Source: Bacillus sp. JCM 19058 (GTDB lineage Bacteria > Bacillota > Bacilli > Bacillales_H > Bacillaceae_D). From it: DNA of 45,653 nucleotides. The notes beneath the pieces were generated by a model. That model was not told the origin of the DNA. It saw only the letters and a list, made by a program, of their open reading frames with translations, and searched no databases. Every line of letters starts with the position of its first letter. Positions within the stretch are counted from its first letter, which is position 1. The stretch covers positions 1-45,653 of the forward strand of contig BAXO01000044.1 in assembly GCA_001310555.1 (NCBI GenBank), in the 5' to 3' direction. Shown here one piece after another: positions 37,773 through 45,653 of this stretch. Position numbers and translations under genes: made by a program.

Positions 37773-39092
37773 ATGAAGAAGTCACTAGGTTTAGCCATGG
37801 CAGTTTCACTTTCCATCGTATCACTAGCTGCTTGCGGAAACGGAAATGACCAAGCGGAAGACATCCAGGCGCCTGATGGTGCAACTGTGATTGAGTTCTG
37901 GGCAGCAGCAAATCCGCTTCAGGAAACATTTTGGAATAAGGTAGCGGATGAGTTCAATAGCGAGCAAGATGAAATCCACGTTGAAGTCAGCCAAATGAGG
38001 GAAACACCAACCTCAGAAGCCACCGTACAGTCTGCTCTCGCTTCCGATAGCGCCCCGACCCTGTCAGAAAATATTAACCGCGGGTTTGCTTCCCAATTAG
38101 CTGATAGCCAAGCGCTTGTTCCTTTAAACGAATTAGCTGGCTGGGATGACATTATTGCGAACCGTAATATGGCAGATACCGTAGAAGCATGGGAGTTTGC
38201 GGATGGCAACCAATATGTATTGCCGATTTATTCAAATTCAATGTTATTCGGTTGGAGAATAGATATTTTAAATGAACTCGGTTTTGAAGAGGCACCGAGA
38301 ACGTATAGTGACGTGTACGAAGTCGTTGATGCATTAAAAGAAGAACACCCTGATAAATTCTTATGGGCGAAAAGTGAATTAGCGTCACCTGATGCTGGTG
38401 CACGATGGTTTGACTTCTTCCCATTATATGCCGCCGCTTCAGGAGGTAACAACTTTATTGAAGGCGATTCATTTATTGGCGATGATGACGCTGGTCAACA
38501 AGTATTAGACTTTCTTAGCGCGTTACAGGAAAAAAAATGGACTGCTGACCAATGAAGCATCCGATCCTTTCGAAACAGGGCTTAGCATCTTTGTTGATTT
38601 AGGGCCATGGACGTTCCCCTACTGGGCCGAGCAGTTTCCAGAAATGGTGTATGGGGAAACGTTTGAATTAACGCCTCCTCCAGTGCCGGACGATATGGAC
38701 ATAGACGAAGTGAATACATTCGCTGATTCGAAAGGGCTCGTCATTTATGCCTCTGCAACAGAGGAAGAGCAACAGGCCGCAATGGAATTTATCACCTGGT
38801 TTATAGTAACCCTGAAATGGATTTAAGATGGTTTGAGGAGACTAACATGCCGCCGGCTCGTGATGATTTGGGAACTAATGAACAGTTCCAGACCTTCTTG
38901 GTCGATTACCCAGAGCTTGTCCACTATGCAGAAGCGGTTCCTTACGGGGTGCCGCCAATCGATAATCCTGACTTCAATAATCTGCAAACGTTTATTGGCC
39001 AGGAAGCCCTTAATCCAGTTTCAGTCGGGACGAAAGATCCAATAACCGCTTGGGAAGACATGAAGAGGGCCATAGAGGGGGCACTACAGTAA
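37773..39092 (+). CDS. ABC transporter sugar-binding lipoprotein (frameshifted)
   Basis: Extracellular solute-binding protein of family 1, about 440 residues. A lipoprotein signal ends in LSIVSLAACG (lipobox Leu-Ala-Ala-Cys), followed by an acidic linker. The body has VIEFWAAANPLQETFWNKVA, DEFNSEQDEIHVEV and SNSMLFGWRIDILNELGFEE; the C-terminal part contains GLVIYASATEEEQQAAMEFI and MPPARDDLGTNEQF. Apparent shifts occur at A8 near 38531-38538 and at about 38804. It should capture an oligosaccharide outside the membrane and deliver it to the two permeases that follow. Confidence 0.9.
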
Positions 39093-39973
39093 TGAACAGG
39101 GAAAATAATAAATTGGGCTGGTTTTTCACCAGCCCTTACCTTATATACACACTTATTTTTTTCCTCATCCCATTATTATGGTCATTCTATCTTGCTTTCA
39201 CGGACTGGAATCTAATATCGCCGGAGTATGAATTTATTGGATTACAAAACTTTATTAACGCTGTTAACCACCCAGGGGTTCAAGCAGCTTTTTTTTGTTA
39301 CGTTTAAATTCCTAGCTGTTTTTGTCCCAATGGTGATCATCGGCTCTTTACTTGTAGCTCTTGTCGTTAATAGCCTGCCTAGCCGGTTTAAGGGATATTC
39401 CTTGTTGGCTTCTTTCTTCCTTATTTAGCATCTGGCGTTGTTTCTTCACTCATTGTAAAAGGCATATTATCGTATAACAGCCCAGTGAATACTTTCTTAC
39501 GTGGCACATTCGGACTGGATATTAACTGGCTGGGAACCCCTTTTTCGGCTCTAGTCGTCGTTGCCGTTATTATTGCTTGGAAATTTTCTGGGTATTATGC
39601 CTTGATTCTAACTGCTGGTTTGGAGAGCATCAATCAGGAAATTTATGAAGCAGCCGAAATCGATGGTGTAAGACCAGCTCAACGCTTTTGGAAAATAACG
39701 CTCCCCTTATTATACCCGGCTCTCTTTACAACGTTGATCTTATCCGTTGGCGTCACATTTGGCATATTTACTGAAGTATACCAACTAACTGGCGGTGGAC
39801 CAAACTATGCAACCAATACATGGCAAATGGAAATTTACAACCAAGCATTTTCAAACCTGAATGCAGGTTATGCTTCTGCTGTAGCGTTAATTGCTGCTGT
39901 CGTTACGTTCGCATCGATTTTCGTCTTCAGGAAACTCTTAGAAATGTGGGGGAAACGAAATGGCTGGAGTTAA
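39092..39973 (+). CDS. ABC sugar permease, MalF type (frameshifted)
   Basis: About 293 residues with six membrane helices. The first helix is SPYLIYTLIFFLIPLLWSFY; the EAA loop reads YEAAEIDGVRPAQRFWKITL and contacts the ATPase; the typical LTGGGPNYATNTW loop follows. ATG 39092 overlaps the binding-protein stop (TAATG). Shifts occur near 39290-39296 (T7) and near 39418. The ATPase gene is not in the operon; a shared MsmX-type ATPase elsewhere is the usual solution in Bacillus. Confidence 0.88.
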
Positions 39974-40794
39974 GCAGAAAAAAAAGATTTAAATTACGTT
40001 ATGTCACGGCATTTGTATTGTTAGGCATCATGGTTTTCCCCTACTTATATATGGTTCTCATGTCATTTGCGGACTGGAGTCAAGTAGACCGAAAACTGAT
40101 TCCGACTAGTTATACACTTCGTTCCTATGAATGGTTGTTTATTGGTGGCGATTCTCACGTGCCCCAACCTTGGTTACGAGCGTTCTTAAATACATTTGTT
40201 GTCTCTGCGGCTTCCACAGCCCTTATGATGGTGTCAGGCATCGTAGTCGCTTATACGCTAGCAAAAATTAAGTTTAAAGGCGGCAAATTTTTAAACAATG
40301 TCATCCTATTTCAAATGTTTTTCCCTGGCGTCATTTTGCTCGTTCCGATGTTCTTACTAATTCAAGATGTCGGGTTATACGACACGTACTGGGCCATGAT
40401 TATTCCTAAAGCGTTAAGTTTGTGGGCAGTCTTTATGTACACTAACTTCTTTCGTGCCATTCCAGATACATTTATCGAATCAGCAAAATTGGACGGAGCT
40501 TCGACCTTGCAAATTATGTTCAAAATTGCTGTACCTATGTCGAAATCCATTACGACGGTTATTTTCTTGTTTCTCTTCATGGAACGGTGGACAGAGCTTT
40601 TATGGGATATGATTGTCGTTCGCAGTGACAATATGCTGACGCTAAACGTACTCATTTCGCAAATGTTCGGCCCTTACGGCGGCTATCCCGGGCCGATGTA
40701 CGCAGCATCTGTATTGCTCACATTGCCGATTATTATCATCTTCCTGTTCTTCGCCAAAAGGTTCAAAGATGGAATGCAGTTTACGTTAAAGTAA
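39960..40794 (+). CDS. ABC sugar permease, MalG type
   Basis: About 277 residues, six membrane helices. YVTAFVLLGIMVFPYLYMVL begins the first helix; the EAA-like loop is IESAKLDGASTLQIMFKIAV; the end is FFAKRFKDGMQFTLK, typical of MalG-like permeases. ATG 39960 overlaps the end of the previous permease by 14 bases and requires one A fewer in the A8 run at 39978-39985. It forms the transmembrane pore with the MalF-type partner. Confidence 0.88.
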
Positions 40795-40809
40795 AAGGAG
40801 TGCTACTTA

Positions 40810-41760
40810 ATGAAACCACTGATAAAAAATAAAGTAAAAACATGCTCGGAACTTTTAAAAGATTATGAGCGTATGCCTGCACCTACAAAACCGGAAAAAA
40901 TCGAGTTTACCGGTGTCGGCGAACGGGATGTGTACAACATTACAGCCCCTTTCGAGGATAATGGTGAGCTCGTGATTGCTGGTCGAGTCGAGGATCGGAA
41001 CAGCGAACACTCTAACGTCTATTTCTTTATTGAAAGCGAAGGGGTGTGGTCGCCGCGAGCGGATGCTCCTGTTTTTGAGTTGCAAGATCCATTTGTAACG
41101 AGGATTGGTGGTGAACTGATTCTTGGAGGAGTAGAAATATTTCCACACCCCACGAGGAAAGATGCGTTAAGCTGGCGGACCGTTTTTTTACAAAGGTTCA
41201 AGCTCTCTGATTTAAAACAATTTGCAACTGGTCCAGACGGGATGAAGGATTTGCGTCTAGTACAGTTAGCAGACGAACGAATCGGCATCTTCACTCGTCC
41301 ACAGGGTGAAAAAGGAGGCCGAGGCAAAATTGGCTTTCAACCGATTGATTCTATTACGGCGTTTACGCAAGATACGATTAATCACGCCCCATTGTTGGAC
41401 GAACAATTTACTGATGAGGAATGGGGTGGAGCTAATGAAATACACCTTCTGTCAAATGGATTGCTAGGTGTATTAGGCCATATCGCTAGTTTTGATGAGA
41501 TGGGAAACCGCCACTACTATTCAATGGCCTTTGCCGTCAATCCTAAAAACCAGCAATACTCTGATCTCCAGCTTATTGCAAAGCGCTCTGATTTCCTCCC
41601 AGGCGAATCAAAACGGTCGGATTTACATGATGTCGTTTTTAGCGGCGGGCTAGTCAGGCGAGCAGACGGCTTAGCCGATCTATATGTAGGGATTAGTGAT
41701 GCCGAGGCCCAAAAAATAACGATCGTCGATCCATTTATTCAATTTGAAGAGGAGAATTAA
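40810..41760 (+). CDS. DUF1861 five-blade-propeller-like protein
   Basis: Intact, 316 residues. The protein has repeated beta blades (GERDVYNITAPFEDNGELVI, GRVEDRNSEHSNVYFF, DPFVTRIGGELILGG, WGGANEIHLLSNGLLGVLGH), as in DUF1861 proteins, which resemble GH130/GH43 propellers and are usually encoded beside GH130 phosphorylases. ATG 40810 follows AAAGGAG. The activity is not established; a catalytic or sugar-recognition role on mannosides is inferred from the operon. Confidence 0.8.
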   Translation: MKPLIKNKVKTCSELLKDYERMPAPTKPEKIEFTGVGERDVYNITAPFEDNGELVIAGRVEDRNSEHSNVYFFIESEGVWSPRADAPVFELQDPFVTRIGGELILGGVEIFPHPTRKDALSWRTVFLQRFKLSDLKQFATGPDGMKDLRLVQLADERIGIFTRPQGEKGGRGKIGFQPIDSITAFTQDTINHAPLLDEQFTDEEWGGANEIHLLSNGLLGVLGHIASFDEMGNRHYYSMAFAVNPKNQQYSDLQLIAKRSDFLPGESKRSDLHDVVFSGGLVRRADGLADLYVGISDAEAQKITIVDPFIQFEEEN

Positions 41761-41761
41761 A

Positions 41762-42825
41762 ATGAATGTTTATCGGTACAAGGAAAATCCATTGATCACA
41801 CCCGCGGATGTGACTCCGCACAGAGATGACTTCGAAGTTATTGGTGCCTTTAATGCTGGAATTACAGAGTACAATGGCGAGATTCTTATGCTATTGCGTG
41901 TGGCAGAACGCCCTATTCACAATGAACCAAATGTGGTAAAAGCTCCTGTTTATAACCATAAAACAAATAAAGTGGACATTATCGAATTAGAGACGAATAA
42001 CCCGGAATACCTTTTTGATGACCCACGAACGATTAGAAAAGCCAGCGATCCAAATTGCTACGCCTACTTAACTTCGTTATCTTATTTGAGAATTGCCCGG
42101 AGCAAAGATGGACACGAGTTTACTGTAGATGACGGCCCGTTTATTTATCCTGGTGATCCATTGGAAGCATATGGCGTTGAGGATCCGCGGATCACAAAAA
42201 TTGGCGATGTCTACTATATTTATTATAGTGCTGCCTCCCCCTATGGAGTCGGCGAAACATTAGTCTCCACCAAGGACTTTAACAGCATTGAACGTCACGG
42301 ATGATTTTTGCCCCCGAAAACAAGGATGTATGCATTTTCCCTGAGAAAATCAATGGAAAATACTATGCCATGCACCGCCCAGTGCCAAAAGGAGGCGGCA
42401 TGCCAGAAATCTGGATAGCTGAATCTGATAACCTACTATATTGGGGCAACCACAAGCACCTGCTCGGGTTGCGTGAAGGCATGTGGGACAATGCGCGTAT
42501 TGGCGGCGGTGCTGTTCCTATTAAGACAGAAAAAGGTTGGCTCGCACTCTACCATGGTGCATCCAAAGATAATCGCTATTGCATGGGTGCTGTTTTACTT
42601 GACCTTGAAGATCCGACTAATGTCATTGCCCGCTCAAGCAAACCATTTTTACAGCCAGAAGCTACCTACGAAGTCGAAGGATTTTTCGGCGATGTTGTGT
42701 TCTCTTGCGGCGCTATTGTTAAAGGTGATGTTGTACAAATGTTTTATGGCGTTGCCGACACCTCCATGGCCTGCGCTGAATTAAGTTTGCATGAAATTCT
42801 TGAATCTTTAAAAGAAGTAGAATAA
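41762..42825 (+). CDS. GH130 beta-mannoside phosphorylase (frameshifted)
   Basis: About 355 residues of glycoside hydrolase family 130, inverting phosphorylases acting on beta-mannosides. Motifs: AFNAGITEYNGEILMLLRVA, RSKDGHEFTVDDGP, YGVEDPRIT (the conserved acid Asp), YYAMHRPVPKGGGMPEIW, and WLALYHGASKDNRYCMGAVL. ATG 41762 is right after the DUF1861 stop behind GAGGAG. One G seems missing near 42301, where HG and MIFAP must join. It should split an imported mannoside with phosphate, giving mannose 1-phosphate; the exact linkage cannot be read from the sequence. Confidence 0.9.
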
Positions 42826-42828
42826 ATG

Positions 42829-42863
42829 AAACGCAGTTTGACGCTTAGAGTCAGACTGCGTTT
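42829..42863 (+). terminator. Terminator of the sugar operon
   Basis: AAACGCAGT (42829-42837) pairs with ACTGCGTTT (42855-42863), extended by TTGAC/GTCAG, loop GCTTAGA, and followed by TTTTC. It begins four bases after the GH130 stop. Confidence 0.88.
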
Positions 42864-43331
42864 TCTAATAATTATACTGTTCAATTTCATAATAATAGAC
42901 TTTTAGCCAACGACTTCCAGCAACTCCGTCATATTTCTCAATCATTTATACTCTCTATTATAGTAATAGCAAAAGAAACGACGCTCAAGGGTTTGTTAAT
43001 TTAGAATGCAAAGGTTTAGGTAAAATTAGTATTAAAATATGTTTAAAAGAATACTTATAGACTAGAATATTCCTAACGGTTTTTAACCCACCCCGTTACA
43101 CTCTCCCCAGTTGAATGTAGCAAAGTTCGCCAAATGGACTCGTTTTAAATTTTGTCAAGTCCTCCCTAAGAATAATTACTTGTTTTGTATCATGCCTTTT
43201 TAAGCACCTTTAATGTTTGTGGTTTAGAACGCTCTCTTTATTTCCAAGTTACGGAATAATTTTACTTTTCCTTGTAGTTTTTTTTAAATCTATGCTAAAT
43301 TTTATAAAATGAATTGAATAGGGGGGGTACT
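42864..43331. other. AT-rich gap without genes
   Basis: No coding frame, RNA gene or repeat is recognised. TTGTAG near 43272 followed by a TATGCTAAAT segment may be the promoter of the next gene, but its spacing is not ideal. Confidence 0.4.
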
Positions 43332-43803
43332 ATGAAAAAAACTACTTATTTTATCATTGACTATAATGCTATTTGGACTGTTCTTTCAGGAAGCTAACTT
43401 AGCTAAAGATGATAGTACGTCAAGTGAAGAAGCTGTTGATGTTCAAGTGTTGAATGAAGAACTACTTGAATTGGAAGAAAAGTTTGGTACAGAAAACATG
43501 TTAAGAACCGGATTAGAGTTTCAGGCATTAAATGAAGATTACTTCGAATATACCTACGAAGAAAATGGCAGCGATTACAAGGTGAAAGAATGGATAGAAG
43601 TTGATGGTGAATCAACTAGTATAACAACACATTACTACAAGTTAAACGAAGAGAGCAATGAGTATGAAAAACAAGATGAATCGGAAACCATAATCAATCA
43701 TGAAACTGGTGAGGGCAGTATTTATATGGAAAATGATAAAAGCTTCGGGGAATTCAATACTAATAATAATATCCAACCATCCATTGAATACCCTGGTGGT
43801 TGA
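43332..43803 (+). CDS. Small secreted acidic protein, unknown
   Basis: About 156 residues. With one A removed from the A7 run 43335-43341 the N terminus reads KKLLILSLTIMLFGLFFQEANLA, a signal peptide with no lipobox Cys. The mature part is very acidic (SSEEAVDVQVLNEELLELEE, EYTYEENGSDYKVKEWIEVD) with beta-like alternation. ATG 43332 follows AGGGGGGG. It is not recognised; probably an extracytoplasmic protein of Bacillaceae with a narrow distribution. It stands alone. Confidence 0.65.
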
Positions 43804-43847
43804 AGTAGTTATAAGTGTTTTTTTTAATATACGAAGGTAATAGAGTA

Positions 43848-44100
43848 TCAGCCACCACTATACATAAGAAATACGAAAACAATACATATAACTAAACCTA
43901 AGCTATTTAATACTAGTTTCTTTTTTGATAAACGATTTAAATAGGTGTGAATCGTAAGTAGTATTAAAGTTAGGAAGATTGGAACGAAGAGAAAATCTTG
44001 ACCAAATTGAAAGTTCAAATAAAAACAAACAATGAATAGAATTCCAAGAACTTTAAAACCATATTGATCAATTTTTTATTATTTCTTCAAAGGAATCCAT
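43848..44100 (-). CDS. Small membrane protein with two helices (frameshifted)
   Basis: About 83 residues. ATG 44100 follows GGAGGG and begins MDSFEEIIK; removing one T from the plus-strand T6 run near 44072-44077 continues as IDQYGFKVLGILFIVCFYL, QDFLFVPIFLTLILLTIHTY, a Lys-rich turn NRLSKKK and a last helix VLNSLGLVICIVFVFLMYSG. Three hydrophobic segments are seen, the first two close together. The family is unknown. It lies convergent to the secreted-protein gene and downstream of the MFS terminator. Confidence 0.6.
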
Positions 44101-44137
44101 TCAATCCCTCCATTCTCCCAGGATATTTTTTGCATAC

Positions 44138-44191
44138 AAAAGACCTTCAACATATTGCCCATGTATACATGGCAGATACTTATGGTCTTTT
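44138..44191. terminator. Bidirectional terminator after the MFS gene
   Basis: AAAAGACC (44138-44145) and GGTCTTTT (44184-44191) are perfect complements; an inner GCCCATG/CATGGC pairing extends the structure. T tracts exist on both strands. It lies 46 bases beyond the MFS stop on the minus strand. Confidence 0.75.
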
Positions 44192-44236
44192 GATTATCGT
44201 GCTTATCCAAGTAAAATAACTGCAACGTATTTTTAT

Positions 44237-45474
44237 TCACCCATAGTTTCTGTCAATTGTTTTTAATTTTCGTATTGAAGCACGGAAATTTACACTCTTG
44301 AATGCTAACATAAAGATCAATCCAAATAAAGTATAAGTAATACCTATAAAAAAGGAGATTTGCAAGGGGGAAAGCAATTCCGTTAAAAATCCTGCTCCAA
44401 TCATTGCTATACCCATTGAACTATTTTGGAACATTGATAAAGTACCGAATAAAAACCCCCGTTTAGAGACAGGAAGTATTTTCATCAAAACAGTATCAAA
44501 GCATATATTACTTATACCTCCTACAAACGTAATTGCTACGGCTAGTAATAAAGCTTGAACAAATGAGAATGACTGACTGAGGAAAAGATGACATAGACCC
44601 TCTAATAAAATCATCAAAACTCCTATGGCAATGTATTTTCCCCGCAGCCACTTTGACATCGTTGAGCTTAAAACAAAGCCCAATCCTAAAGCAGCATATA
44701 TTAAGCCAACACCCAGATCACCTTTGTCATAGATATCTAATGCAATTAAGTTAAATATTACGTTATCAATACCATTTGCAAGTGGCATAAGTAGCATAAC
44801 CACCAAGAACACACGTAATAATGCAACTTTTAATATAAGAAATCCATTTTCTTTCAATGAAGATTCTACAACCTCGGTTTGAGCATGCTGCATAGTATCA
44901 TTTTTTTTGTTAAGCGCACCATTAAGAAAGCCGCACATAAGAGAAATACGGTGTGGAAGAAAAATAACACATTCACATCAGATATGAAAGCAATTATACC
45001 TCCTAGTAGAGAGCCAAAAACCAGTGTTACACCTATTATATTCTGCTCTAAACCATTGACAGTAGTTAAGTTCTTCTTTCGAACAATATCGGGTATAATT
45101 GCAAAACGTATAGGCCGATACACTGCTTCACCACTAGCTATAACAAATGAACTAAGATACAATAACCACAACTGCTCTGTACTTGCCGCCCATAAAGGAA
45201 GTAGAGCAAACGGTGCTCTCAAATAATCTGTCCAAAGTAATAGCTTTGCTTTATGAAAACGGTCGGCTAAATATCCACTAACTGGGGCAAATAAAATCGT
45301 TGGTAAGACACGTAAAGCCATTAATATACCAAGAGCAATACCTGACTCAGTTAGAAGATAGAGAAGCGCAAAAGCTCCAACTTGAGCGAATCGTCCCCCA
45401 ATCCCATTCAATACTGAACTCCAAAAAATAATTTGATATCTTGGTTCTATTTCTAATAGTCCCTTACTCAACAA
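44237..45474 (-). CDS. MFS transporter, MFS_3-type exporter (frameshifted)
   Basis: About 412 residues with twelve predicted membrane helices. Landmarks: VLNGIGGRFAQVGAFALLYL, APVSGYLADRFHKAKLLLW (the conserved loop 2-3 motif), EAVYRPIRFAIIPDIVRKKN and, in the second half, LANGIDNVIFNLIALDIYD and LPVSKRGFLFGTLSMFQNSS. The start is TTG 45474 behind AGGAGG. One T too many in the T8 run 44901-44908 splits it in the central loop. Such proteins usually export drugs or macrolide-like compounds; the substrate is unknown. Confidence 0.88.
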
Positions 45475-45501
45475 AACAACCTCCTAGGGATTAGATATAC
45501 A

Positions 45502-45525
45502 AAAAAAAGAACCTGTTACACAGGC
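45502..45525 (-). terminator. Terminator overlapping the end of the DUF2087 gene
   Basis: On the minus strand CCTGT-GTA-ACAGG is followed by TTC and eight U residues. The stem includes the stop codon of the rightmost gene and precedes the MFS start. Confidence 0.8.
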
Positions 45526-45653
45526 CACATTTCCACGGGATTAAGTTCATAAATACCGTCTTGACGATACATAAAATGTGCCATTATAAACTCACGTCTC
45601 ACGGTTGCGAAGTCTTCATAGTATTGCTGAATATGTTCATTAATTTCTTTTTC
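45517..45653 (-). CDS. DUF2087-domain regulator, C-terminal fragment
   Basis: Only the last 45 residues lie in the window: EKEINEHIQQYYEDFATVRR, then EFIMAHFMYRQDGIYELNP. The pattern EKEIN..I..YY.DFATVRREFI is typical of DUF2087, a winged-helix-like C-terminal domain of Bacillaceae regulators. The gene continues beyond the right edge. It probably belongs to the same divergence or operon as the MFS gene, but a terminator separates them. Confidence 0.7.

Noticed and set aside
1..45653. CRISPR array, tRNA, rRNA or insertion sequence
   Set aside because: No regularly spaced direct repeats, no cloverleaf-type sequences and no transposase motifs were recognised.

Overview
The window looks like chromosome of a low-to-mid GC Gram-positive of the Bacillaceae (Bacillus, or alkaliphilic relatives such as the Shouchella/Alkalihalobacillus group; the genus is inference). 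Supporting signs are strong AGGAGG-type ribosome sites, frequent TTG/GTG starts, sigma-A promoters with 17-bp spacers and a PBSX-like phage module. All protein identities rest on recalled family motifs and gene order; no database search was run. Most long genes are split by one-base indels, usually in A, T or G runs, and each reading frame resumes directly afterwards. This looks like homopolymer sequencing/assembly error, so coordinates below are whole frame-corrected extents and the positions of apparent shifts are given.

Layout: (1) 108-468, an HxlR-type regulator. (2) 780-8319, a promoter, eight genes and a terminator forming a complete counterpart of the poorly understood Escherichia coli yhf operon (order here yhfZ-yhfY-yhfU-yhfT-php-yhfS-yhfX-yhfW): regulator, PRD-like protein, small DUF2620 protein, membrane transporter, phosphotriesterase homologue, two PLP enzymes and a phosphopentomutase-like metalloenzyme. 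(3) 8529-9377, a 36-residue basic peptide and a HAD hydrolase. (4) 10183-32881, a PBSX-like region. Divergent xre/immA genes face a leftward promoter, xtrA-like and xpf-like control genes, and then a contractile tail set: terminator-like, sheath, tube, chaperone, tape measure, LysM hub, baseplate proteins and fibre. Holins, an amidase and two further receptor-binding proteins with intramolecular-chaperone ends follow. No integrase, replication, terminase, portal, protease or capsid gene is present, so the locus is best read as a headless contractile particle (R-type tailocin-like bacteriocin), the most interesting system in the window.

(5) 33231-35852, a hydrolase pseudogene with a real internal deletion, a GNAT-like acetyltransferase and a TetR regulator with matched palindromes on both sides. 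(6) 36419-42863, a LacI regulator divergent from an ABC sugar importer, a DUF1861 protein and a GH130 phosphorylase, ending in a strong terminator: a beta-mannoside-type uptake and phosphorolysis operon. The ATPase subunit is not present. (7) 43332-45653, a small secreted acidic protein, a small membrane protein, an MFS exporter and the end of a DUF2087 gene.

How the genes work together: in the tail locus Xre-like operators overlap both divergent promoters, so relief of repression should start leftward transcription through xtrA and xpf, and the Xpf-like factor should then switch on the late tail and lysis genes. In the yhf region the regulator probably reads a 16-bp palindrome found both upstream of yhfZ and upstream of yhfT. 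In the sugar region LacI probably controls both directions from one intergenic segment.
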